Below are positions 29,522 through 34,481 of a DNA stretch of 34,481 bases, one piece after another (the stretch's first letter is position 1; each line of letters opens with the position of its first letter). Location: the IMG/VR virus record IMGVR_UViG_3300023284_000732, positions 1-34,481 of that record; one strand, written 5' to 3'. The translations under genes were made by a program, and so were the position numbers. The notes below the pieces were generated by a model, which was given only the letters and a program-made list of their open reading frames with translations, made no database searches and was not told the origin of the DNA. This stretch comes from a virus.

Positions 29522-30031
29522 ATGATTTCCAAAAACGTGATCGCAGTTGTATTGGTAGCCTTTGCCGTTGGCTTGGTTGCTGTTCAATCTGCGGATGCTA
29601 TCAGCCCATTTACTGAGATTGGTAATTTGGCAGATGAGACACTTGATGCGTTGAATATGCTAGGTGATTTATTCAATGCGTTGGAGGCTGTTCAGTTATC
29701 TGAGCAAGCAGAGCAAAACACTCTCGAGTCAACAGTTGCAGCGTTGCCAGTGATAACATCTGTCAGGCTAACTGATACAAACAGCCCAACATGTGTGGTG
29801 ACTACTCCTGCTGTTCCTTCGAATGGCTGGTGTCCTGATGACTTGCAGAACTTCTTCATCATCAGTGATGTTGAGATAGAGGAGACATCCTTTGTTTCAG
29901 TCTCTGTCAGTGATGATGTTGATAAGACTACGCGGTGCTATGTCAACGATGTTGATGAGGATTCAGTTAGGATCTTATGTCAGCCTGCTCCATCAGATGG
30001 TTCAACACTTCACTATATGATAGTGGAGTAA
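29522..30031 (+). CDS. Secreted protein with signal peptide (only plus-strand gene)
   Basis: The protein has 169 residues. Residues 1 to 26 (MISKNVIAVVLVAFAVGLVAV then QSADA) are a textbook Sec signal peptide. The mature part has a helical start (FTEIGNLADETLDALNMLGDLF) and a beta-rich domain with four Cys (SPTCVVTT, NGWCPDD, RCYVND, ILCQPA), likely disulfide-bonded. It is isolated, divergent from the minus-strand operons and followed by a T-run. Such lone, separately controlled exported genes are often host-interaction factors, for example for superinfection exclusion. The function is inferred only. Confidence 0.75.
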   Translation: MISKNVIAVVLVAFAVGLVAVQSADAISPFTEIGNLADETLDALNMLGDLFNALEAVQLSEQAEQNTLESTVAALPVITSVRLTDTNSPTCVVTTPAVPSNGWCPDDLQNFFIISDVEIEETSFVSVSVSDDVDKTTRCYVNDVDEDSVRILCQPAPSDGSTLHYMIVE

Positions 30032-30037
30032 CTCTCC

Positions 30038-30044
30038 TTTTTTT
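30038..30044 (+). terminator. T-run terminator of secreted-protein gene
   Basis: Seven T follow CTCTCC seven bases after the stop codon, fitting archaeal T-rich termination. It overlaps the end of the convergent methylase gene by two bases. Confidence 0.5.
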
Positions 30045-30558
30045 AAGTGAATGATAACAAGGAGTGATTAATCTTCTGTTGGACTGTGACGATCGTGTCA
30101 TTGTGCATGGTTCCATGATTGATGAGTATAATCTCTATAATTTCAAAGCCTGCTACTCTCTTGCTGTTCCAACCAAGTGAAATGAGATATCCTCCTGGTC
30201 TGATAGTCCTTTTGATTTCTTTGTAGAGTTTGCCAAAGTATTTTCTGTTTGTTGGAACCATCGCAATTCCTTTGCCTCCGTAATGCTTCTCTAGTTGATT
30301 ATTTGAATAAGGAGGATCAAATGTGATGCAATCAATGCTATCTATTTTATGGTCCTGGAGATGCTCCAGGGCATCTCTCTGATATGGAAAGGGGAAGAGG
30401 TCGATGACTTTGCCTGTTGCATATTTCTTGAGGAGTTTCTTGACGTGTGTGATTTGATATGGTTGTTTGTTTGGGAGGGAGAAGACTCTTGTCATCTTTG
30501 GCTGCTTGTTACGAGGAGCAGAGCCATTCCCATGCGCAATATTTCTCATCAATGTCAT
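30043..30558 (-). CDS. Small DPPY DNA methyltransferase-like protein
   Basis: The protein has 171 residues. Motif IV is clear (CITFDPPYSNNQLEKHYGGKG, residues about 76 to 96), after DLFPFPYQRDALEHL. Later GGYLISLGWNSKR resembles motif VI. An FxGxG SAM motif is not obvious, so the enzyme is short or permuted compared with usual N6-adenine or N4-cytosine methylases. It may protect viral DNA from host restriction, alongside the Dam-like enzyme at 33851. AAGGA lies upstream of the ATG. Confidence 0.65.
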   Translation of the reverse strand: MTLMRNIAHGNGSAPRNKQPKMTRVFSLPNKQPYQITHVKKLLKKYATGKVIDLFPFPYQRDALEHLQDHKIDSIDCITFDPPYSNNQLEKHYGGKGIAMVPTNRKYFGKLYKEIKRTIRPGGYLISLGWNSKRVAGFEIIEIILINHGTMHNDTIVTVQQKINHSLLSFT

Positions 30559-30574
30559 CCGGTTCCTTTCAAGA

Positions 30575-30727
30575 TTAAGAGCCGAGTGTGCTCACCTTGA
30601 TATCTGGGTGAGCGGTTCTTCGGCTAGGTTTCTTCTTATCACATTGAAGACATCTTCGTCTATCATCGTGATTGACTCCGCTGCACTTGCAGATCCAATG
30701 GTCTACTGGTGCTCGGTGTCGAACCAT
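30575..30727 (-). CDS. RanBP2-type zinc finger miniprotein
   Basis: The protein has 50 residues. HWICKCSGVNHDDRRRCLQC fits W-x-C-x-C-x3-N-x6-C-x2-C, the RanBP2 finger, followed by KKKPSRRTAH. RanBP2 fingers bind ubiquitin or single-stranded RNA in eukaryotes, and archaeal versions are little studied. The start at 30727 assumes transcription about 20 bases after the TTTATAC box; an ATG at 30769 would give 64 residues. It is in one operon with the DPPY methylase. Confidence 0.65.
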   Translation of the reverse strand: MVRHRAPVDHWICKCSGVNHDDRRRCLQCDKKKPSRRTAHPDIKVSTLGS

Positions 30728-30778
30728 GATTCGGTTTGATGTGACTGGGATTAATGATGCCTTGTTCATAATAGTTGA

Positions 30779-30786
30779 GTATAAAG
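30779..30786 (-). promoter_or_regulatory. TATA box (CTTTATAC) of RanBP2-finger/methylase operon
   Basis: The minus strand reads CTTTATAC, the best consensus TATA box in the window. It directly touches the inverted repeat at 30785 to 30818. Confidence 0.6.
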
Positions 30787-30818
30787 TGAGGACATAAGAG
30801 CGACCTTTAGTCCTCACT
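30785..30818. repeat. Nine-base inverted repeat abutting a TATA box
   Basis: AGTGAGGAC at 30785 to 30793 pairs with GTCCTCACT at 30810 to 30818 around a 16-base loop. It lies at the TATA box, so it may be an operator or a hairpin ending the upstream transcript. Confidence 0.65.
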
Positions 30819-30836
30819 CGAATCGATCATGATTCG
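30819..30836. promoter_or_regulatory. 18-base palindrome-like site CGAATC-GATCAT-GATTCG
   Basis: CGAATC and GATTCG arms surround GATCAT. Part of it (CATGATTCGGT) recurs at about 30725. It directly adjoins the previous inverted repeat and may be a regulator-binding site. Confidence 0.45.
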
Positions 30837-30875
30837 GTCCTTGAGGGGACAATTAGAATGTGGTTTAGTTGGTTA

Positions 30876-31640
30876 TTAGTCTTCAGCAGGTTCGCCAGGT
30901 AGCGGAAGGAGTTCCATGCCTTTGTCTAGGCGTATCTTTTGCTCGTTGAACCAGTCTGAGATGACTTGATACTTGGCATCTGTCTTGAATAGCAATTGCG
31001 CAAGGTGTTCGAGTTCAAAGTTGCGTTCGATGCCCTGTTTAACCCATTTGGATGATATTCCAGCAAGTCTGTGAATCTCGTTCTTGCTCATATAGAAACT
31101 CTGCACTTTTAGCAGGAATTTAGTGAAATTGTCAAGTTTTTGGCGTTCATCGTGGATTTGTTTGATTCTTGCAAGGGTGACAGAGGCATCCTTCCAGTAT
31201 TCAATGCGTTTCTTCAATTCGGCTAAACCGCCGAATTGTTCAATGATGAAGGTGTTTAGTTCCTTTCGTTGATCAATATCAGCCTCTCTATACTTGTCGC
31301 GGATGCTTCCAATGATTGAGATAGCGTCACCAAGTACATCTTCCATCAGTTTGAGTGCTTCATCAAGCAGATCAATGGGTGCTTTGTTGATCTCTTCGAT
31401 AACGTATTGCCTTTTGTATTGTGAAGGACAATATTTGCGCACGTCTCTGTCTGCTTCTTTGGGGAAGAACTTGGTCAGGACAGTGCATATCTTAGTGTAA
31501 TCATCAAAGTATGGTTCTAGTTTCTTGGCTGCTGAGATAATGATTGGCTCCATTGCCTCACGCTTGGTTCTGAATATCTGTTCGAGGGTGCGAATCTCAT
31601 CGGCTAAGACTTCCCTAATATTGACTTGGTCGAGCGACAC
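30876..31640 (-). CDS. Helical protein with possible helix-turn-helix
   Basis: The protein has 254 residues with a GTG start and a TTAAATTAACTA box 20 bases upstream. It is mostly long charged helices (ADEIRTLEQIFRTKREAMEP, LLDEALKLMEDVLGDAISI), with a helix-turn-helix-like section MSKNEIHRLAGISSKWVKQGI near residues 184 to 204. It may bind DNA as a regulator or replication initiator. No family is recognised. It is the largest gene of this accessory region, so it deserves profile searches. Confidence 0.55.
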   Translation of the reverse strand: MSLDQVNIREVLADEIRTLEQIFRTKREAMEPIIISAAKKLEPYFDDYTKICTVLTKFFPKEADRDVRKYCPSQYKRQYVIEEINKAPIDLLDEALKLMEDVLGDAISIIGSIRDKYREADIDQRKELNTFIIEQFGGLAELKKRIEYWKDASVTLARIKQIHDERQKLDNFTKFLLKVQSFYMSKNEIHRLAGISSKWVKQGIERNFELEHLAQLLFKTDAKYQVISDWFNEQKIRLDKGMELLPLPGEPAED

Positions 31641-31660
31641 TCTGATGGAACTAAGTTGTT

Positions 31661-31672
31661 TAGTTAATTTAA
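31661..31672 (-). promoter_or_regulatory. Putative promoter box before 254-residue gene
   Basis: The minus strand reads TTAAATTAACTA, ending 20 bases before the GTG at 31640. Confidence 0.45.
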
Positions 31673-31714
31673 GATAATGGGGAGATCAAAAGTTGACTTG
31701 TTGCGTTCTTTCAA

Positions 31715-31963
31715 TCAGTTCGTTAGATGCCAGAGTGCAGTCATGGCTATGCTCATTAGTATTGCTCCCCAAGCAATGCCTCTCCACATATCGCCTCCGC
31801 CCTTTCTGTTTGATAGCATCTTCAGGTGCAGACGTGCAACCTCAGGCATGTGATAGTCGCAGACTCCATTGCAGACCGCACATCTGTCTCCAGATATTGT
31901 TTGGAGCATTGTCTGGACTTCTTCATCTGTGATGTTATCCCAGTTCTTGTATTCGATGGTCAT
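31715..31963 (-). CDS. Zinc-site protein with C-terminal membrane anchor
   Basis: The protein has 82 residues. CAVCNGVCDYHMPEV near residue 28 is a Cys/His cluster. RGIAWGAILMSIAMTALWHL near the C-terminus is a membrane helix, so the zinc site probably faces the cytoplasm (tail-anchored). The ATG overlaps the previous stop as ATGA. The role is unknown. Confidence 0.65.
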   Translation of the reverse strand: MTIEYKNWDNITDEEVQTMLQTISGDRCAVCNGVCDYHMPEVARLHLKMLSNRKGGGDMWRGIAWGAILMSIAMTALWHLTN

Positions 31964-32118
31964 AATCCTAGTTTCTCCTTACCTATCTTCTCAAGGATAG
32001 GGTTGATTATTTCAGGATGTTCTTCCATTGCATGATCCATGATTGCTTTCCAGTTGCGATCGTAGTCCTTAGTCACGATGATGTTGACGTCGCAGTGAGG
32101 GCATTTGACTGTGGTCAA
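31960..32118 (-). CDS. 52-residue C2H2 zinc finger miniprotein
   Basis: The TTG at 32118 overlaps the previous stop as TTGA. The N-terminal CPHCDVNIIVTKDYDRNWKA and HAMEEH give C-x2-C...H-x4-H, a C2H2-like finger, then a Lys-rich helix. This agrees with the start-stop overlap habit of the region. Confidence 0.65.
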   Translation of the reverse strand: MTTVKCPHCDVNIIVTKDYDRNWKAIMDHAMEEHPEIINPILEKIGKEKLGL

Positions 32119-32255
32119 TCTTTCCACTCCTTTCCGCATCTGTTGCAGACGAGTCTTCCATCTGGTAGAGTGTAAGGACTGCCTGCGTGTTTGTGGCATG
32201 GCTCCTCAATTCGTCTGATGAGGTCGTTTGCAACCTTGTTGCCTGCTCTTCCCAT
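32115..32255 (-). CDS. 46-residue zinc-binding miniprotein
   Basis: ATG 32255 overlaps the previous stop as TAATG and has GGAGGAG seven bases upstream. A helix (NKVANDLIRRIEE) precedes PCHKHAGSPYT and VCNRCGKEW, giving C-x-x-H and CxxC ligands. Confidence 0.65.
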   Translation of the reverse strand: MGRAGNKVANDLIRRIEEPCHKHAGSPYTLPDGRLVCNRCGKEWKD

Positions 32256-32425
32256 TAGGACTCCTCCAGTTGTGTCAAGTCTTTGAAGATGACTTCCAAG
32301 TGAAGGATCTTGCGTCCTTCGACATAGGTGACTTTGTCCACGATGAGTTTGTCGCCTTTATTGAGTTTCTTGGCTTCTTTGTTCATGACGCCTTGTGCTC
32401 GTTCGGTGTAGAGTTTGATTGTCAT
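32255..32425 (-). CDS. 56-residue basic beta protein
   Basis: ATG 32425 overlaps the preceding stop as ATGA. The sequence MTIKLYTERAQGVMNKEAKK, then KGDKLIVDKVTYVEGRKILHLEV suggests a small beta barrel (OB- or SH3-like), a fold seen in nucleic-acid binders. There are no Cys. The family is unknown. Confidence 0.6.
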   Translation of the reverse strand: MTIKLYTERAQGVMNKEAKKLNKGDKLIVDKVTYVEGRKILHLEVIFKDLTQLEES

Positions 32426-32550
32426 GTGGATACCTCCCAGAAGAGTTCGTCATTGATCCAGATGCCGATGACTGTGCCCTTGTCGTCTTTCTGTATCTCA
32501 ACGAGTGGCTCATGGTTGAGTTCAGTGAGGTTCATTGGTTTGTCACTCAT
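32422..32550 (-). CDS. 42-residue acidic miniprotein
   Basis: ATG 32550 overlaps the SWIM-gene stop as ATGA. The sequence MSDKPMNLTELNHEPLVEIQ then GTVIGIWINDELFWEVS looks like a small beta sheet. It is coupled on both sides; the role is unknown. Confidence 0.6.
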   Translation of the reverse strand: MSDKPMNLTELNHEPLVEIQKDDKGTVIGIWINDELFWEVST

Positions 32551-32798
32551 TGGATGTTCCCCCTGTAGAGTCCGACTGCTTTGATGTGTGAGCAGACTGG
32601 AAACTTGATGCCTTTGGCTCCTTGCCAGTAATATCCGTCACAGTTGCATGCTCGAGGAGTTCCATAATAAACAAAGTACGATTTGCCCTCTCGGGTTGCA
32701 CTTGGAACTTGATAGAGAATACCTGCGACAACCTCAGTGATCTTGCCTTCTTCAAGAAGGTTGACCGCTTGGTTCTTTTGATAAATGGTCGCTCTCAT
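32547..32798 (-). CDS. SWIM-type zinc finger protein
   Basis: The protein has 83 residues. CNCDGYYWQGAKGIKFPVC then SHIKAV matches the SWIM pattern C-x-C-xn-C-x-H, after a beta part (GILYQVPSATREGKSYFVYYG). SWIM fingers occur in recombination-linked and transposase-linked proteins, where they bind DNA or partners. The start at 32798 is set by the box AAGATAAATACT 20 bases upstream. It leads the chain of coupled miniproteins down to 31715. Confidence 0.75.
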   Translation of the reverse strand: MRATIYQKNQAVNLLEEGKITEVVAGILYQVPSATREGKSYFVYYGTPRACNCDGYYWQGAKGIKFPVCSHIKAVGLYRGNIQ

Positions 32799-32814
32799 GT
32801 ATGTATGTATGTAC
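32799..32814. repeat. Short ATGT tandem repeat in spacer before SWIM gene
   Basis: Four copies of a 4-base unit (GTAT) fill the spacer between the promoter box and the SWIM start codon. Slippage here would change the box-to-start distance. Confidence 0.6.
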
Positions 32815-32818
32815 ATTG

Positions 32819-32830
32819 AGTATTTATCTT
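32819..32830 (-). promoter_or_regulatory. Promoter box of SWIM/miniprotein operon
   Basis: The minus strand reads AAGATAAATACT, ending 20 bases before the ATG at 32798. Confidence 0.55.
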
Positions 32831-32851
32831 TTCGACGCCTAAGATCGAGAA

Positions 32852-33214
32852 TTACTTGAGTTTGGAGTCTTTTCGTCCCCATCCATCAGTATTATCTCGA
32901 TGCCATTTTCCGTGACATTTAGGACATAGTTCCAAAGTATTTTTGAGGGGGTCATCATCGTGATATGCAATGTGATGAAGTTGTGTGCCTTTCTTCGAGC
33001 CACATTTTGAGCAGATGCCTGTCTTGACATTGTAGTCAAAGCGGATGACTCTTCCTCTGTATATTATAGTGTCAAGTCTCTCAGTTAGTTGATGGGTTTT
33101 AGCATGTCTTTGCATCAACACTTGAGTCTCGAATCTGGAGTCGCACTTCTTGCATTGATAAGGTAGTTCCCAATAGATGTCCTCGACTTGTTTTGCTTGC
33201 TCCATAACTGCCAC
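32852..33214 (-). CDS. HNH endonuclease with N-terminal C2H2 finger
   Basis: The protein has 120 residues (GTG start; an ATG three codons later is possible). Residues about 20 to 41 form a C2H2 finger, CKKCDSRFETQVLMQRHAKTH. The C-terminal half is an HNH nuclease: CSKCGSKKGTQLHHIAYHDD, then N of LKNTLELCPKCHGKWH. HNH enzymes next to terminases often aid packaging; here it is far from terS and could be a homing-type or repair nuclease. The finger may guide DNA binding. Confidence 0.8.
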   Translation of the reverse strand: MAVMEQAKQVEDIYWELPYQCKKCDSRFETQVLMQRHAKTHQLTERLDTIIYRGRVIRFDYNVKTGICSKCGSKKGTQLHHIAYHDDDPLKNTLELCPKCHGKWHRDNTDGWGRKDSKLK

Positions 33215-33215
33215 A

Positions 33216-33389
33216 CACCTGTGCTTCCACTAGATGATTAACACTCTAGTTTAGATTTGTAGATTATTATTATTGTTTTATTTTACTTCAGAATTTAATT
33301 TTTCAATAAATTAGCGCTGGAAACACAGGTGGCTGTGTGTCGTGCCTAGACTGGAAGCGTCAGGGATGTGTTTGATGCCTAGAGTGGAA
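33216..33389. other. AT-rich intergenic region with inverted and direct repeats (candidate origin)
   Basis: CACCTGTGCTTCCA at 33216 to 33229 and TGGAAACACAGGTG at 33318 to 33331 are inverted copies (13 of 14). They flank about 88 bases of very AT-rich DNA. Beyond them TGCCTAGACTGGAA (33343) and TGCCTAGAGTGGAA (33376) are direct repeats. No convincing gene fits between the nuclease genes. This resembles an iteron-type origin or control region; a promoter for the HNH gene probably also lies here. Confidence 0.5.
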
Positions 33390-33777
33390 ATGGCTTGATG
33401 CCTATCTTTGCAAACTCTTCAATCAGTGCATATCTGAGTCCTTTGTCTGAGTAGCCGCCAGTCAGTAATTCATAAATCACAATATACTTGACCTTCGTTG
33501 TGCTGTATTCATATTCTCTCTCAATGTCTCGAGGTGATTCGACGTGGAATGGTGCATCTCCATGCAGGTCGATGGCTATCTCAGGGATGTGTGCTTTGAT
33601 GAGGATGTCTGGGAAGTTTGGCCAGGATTTGTCTGGGATGAACACAGTCTCTCCAGTCAGTCCATAAAGACCGAAGAGTTCCTTGATAAGATAGATGGTT
33701 TTGAACTTCTCATCAAGATCTCCCTCACCAGATGAGTTCTTCTGCGCGAGGTTAATCCACTTGTTATTCTTGCTCAA
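33379..33777 (-). CDS. PD-(D/E)XK-like nuclease
   Basis: The protein has 132 residues with a TTG start overlapping the 28-residue gene. The core PNFPDILIKAHIPEIAIDLHG, followed by HVESPRDIEREYEYSTTKVKYIVIYE, resembles the Vsr/DUF559 branch of the PD-(D/E)XK fold, where PD, a strand with an acid, and a following His bind metal. Substrates could be mismatches, recombination junctions or unmodified DNA. The final catalytic residue is not certain, so a non-cutting relative is possible. Confidence 0.55.
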   Translation of the reverse strand: MSKNNKWINLAQKNSSGEGDLDEKFKTIYLIKELFGLYGLTGETVFIPDKSWPNFPDILIKAHIPEIAIDLHGDAPFHVESPRDIEREYEYSTTKVKYIVIYELLTGGYSDKGLRYALIEEFAKIGIKPFPL

Positions 33778-33850
33778 TGTCTCTGATGCCTAAGTGCTCA
33801 CATATCTCTCGGAGCCCTTGTTGACCTGATGACCAGTCTATGTCCTCCAT
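33764..33850 (-). CDS. 28-residue peptide between methylase and nuclease
   Basis: The ATG at 33850 directly follows the Dam stop and has GGAGGTGA five bases upstream, a strong ribosome site. The sequence starts MEDIDWSSGQQGLREICEHL. It may be a short functional helix or a translational coupler for the nuclease gene. Confidence 0.5.
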   Translation of the reverse strand: MEDIDWSSGQQGLREICEHLGIRDIEQE

Positions 33851-34327
33851 CTACTTCACCTCCGCGTAATTATAGATCGCAATGATGGTGTCGATGTTTG
33901 GTGAACCTGGGTATGGTTCGCCGTCTTTCCAGAACTTCATCCTGCCTGTGATGGGTGTGATCTCGGCACATGCGTCAATCACCAAGTCCTTGAACCAGTC
34001 TGCTCCTGTGTATGCTGGAAGGATGCAGACTCCAATGACGTGATGAAGTGAGCATTGACTGATTGCTCTGGTCAGCATCTTCTCGAGTATCTTAGTGAGC
34101 CAAGGTGGATTCATCAGGAAGTTCTCGCTCCAAGGTTTGCGATAAGTCTCAGCCATTGTAAGGAAGAGTCGGCAGCATGATTGAAGAGGGTCTTCTGCAC
34201 ATACATCTAGTTTAAGATCATACCATTGTTTCAGCTCTTTCAATCCCCAGTCCATCCTTCCGAAGTTGCCTGACTTTGGTGTCTGCCACCAATAGGCCTC
34301 AGAGTCGATTGGTGATGTTCCCAGCAT
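33851..34327 (-). CDS. Dam-like N6-adenine DNA methyltransferase (phage type, PF05869-like)
   Basis: The protein has 158 residues. DLKLDVCAEDPLQSCC, FLMNPPWLTK (motif IV NPPW), VIGVCILPAYTGADWFKDLV, and ITGRMKFWKDGEPYPGSPNID follow the order of the phage Dam family, whose members methylate adenine, for example in GATC. It probably masks viral DNA from host nucleases. It overlaps the gene crossing the join by 29 bases and is followed at once by a 28-residue peptide and a nuclease gene, an arrangement with a restriction-modification look. Confidence 0.8.
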   Translation of the reverse strand: MLGTSPIDSEAYWWQTPKSGNFGRMDWGLKELKQWYDLKLDVCAEDPLQSCCRLFLTMAETYRKPWSENFLMNPPWLTKILEKMLTRAISQCSLHHVIGVCILPAYTGADWFKDLVIDACAEITPITGRMKFWKDGEPYPGSPNIDTIIAIYNYAEVK

Positions 34328-34481
34328 ATTGGGCTCGAACCTCCTTCTCCATAATGTTCCCTCTTTGTGAATGTCCCTTTGGTTCTAAAATGTTGCGGAC
34401 TTCCCTGTTGATGCCCTCGCAGGATGTTATCTTGACGAGGTTGAATGGCCAGTCAATAGAGTTCTCATGTGCGTGAAAGTC
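34299..34481 (-). CDS. Hypothetical protein, C-terminal part (continues from the gene at 1 to 357)
   Basis: This frame enters from the window end and stops at TGA 34301 to 34299. Bases 34338 to 34481 repeat the left end, so only the last 12 residues (RAQYAGNITNRL) are new. Together with the left part it makes a 131-residue protein. It overlaps the Dam-like gene by 29 bases. Confidence 0.75.
   Translation of the reverse strand, partial: DFHAHENSIDWPFNLVKITSCEGINREVRNILEPKGHSQRGNIMEKEVRAQYAGNITNRL
34338..34481. repeat. Terminal direct repeat, right copy
   Basis: It is identical to bases 1 to 144 and marks the circular join of the sequence. Confidence 0.95.

Noticed and set aside
32228-32584. 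Long plus-strand open frame of 118 codons
   Set aside because: It is antisense to three coupled minus-strand genes with good start-stop overlaps and ribosome sites; composition (Phe, Cys, Leu, Ser rich) is typical of a shadow frame.
1-34481. Provirus with integrase and attachment sites
   Set aside because: No integrase, tRNA or att-like duplication was found, and the ends join as a circle within a gene.

Overview
The window is a complete or nearly complete genome of a head-tailed archaeal virus (class Caudoviricetes, siphovirus-like because tail tube and tape-measure genes are present and no sheath gene is seen). The first and last 144 bases are identical, and one gene (positions 357 to 1, continuing 34481 to 34299) reads straight through the join. 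The molecule is therefore circular or circularly permuted, with a unit of about 34,337 bp. Archaeal signs are TATA-like boxes about 20 bases before start codons (leaderless transcription), very short leaders, an archaeal-looking signal peptide, and many zinc-binding miniproteins. Repeats of the type THSES and Ala-rich exported proteins recall ammonia-oxidising Nitrososphaeria (Thaumarchaeota). That host is an inference; no host marker gene or tRNA is present.

All genes but one lie on the minus strand, so the map is read from right to left. (1) Packaging, 28083 to 25723: TerS, a nucleoside-deoxyribosyltransferase-like enzyme, then TerL. (2) A train of tiny coupled genes (25723 to 23999), many with Cys/His clusters, leading into the portal (23989). 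(3) Head and decoration, 22602 to 13540: fibre-like and repeat proteins, a prohead protease fused to Cys-rich domains, a triple-repeat decoration or adhesin protein, a small decoration protein and the HK97-fold major capsid protein. (4) A membrane/exported-protein island, 13486 to 11557. (5) Connectors and tail, 11515 to 1092: adaptor-like proteins, terminator, tail tube, tail chaperone, gp10-like protein, tape measure, baseplate hub and fibres. (6) DNA metabolism, 1013 to 1 and 34481 to 30043: a Rad52-like annealing protein, a Dam-type N6-adenine methylase, a PD-(D/E)XK-like nuclease, an HNH nuclease, a SWIM protein, more miniproteins and a second DPPY methylase. The only plus-strand gene (29522 to 30031) encodes a secreted protein.

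Three results stand out. First, two -1 frameshift sites are visible. T TTT TTA in the tail-chaperone gene opens a 79-codon extension that ends exactly at the next gene. A AAA AAA at the end of the protease gene adds a 69-residue Cys/His tail resembling the C-terminus of minor head proteins. Second, a box of the form CTTCTTTTTATT or TTTAAG recurs before at least 16 genes with an almost constant 20-base spacing to the start codon, which also fixes several start codons. Third, more than 15 small zinc-finger-like genes, most chained by ATGA, TGATG or TAATG overlaps, form a dense unexplained accessory set. No DNA polymerase, primase, helicase, integrase or lysin was recognised, so replication probably relies on the host.
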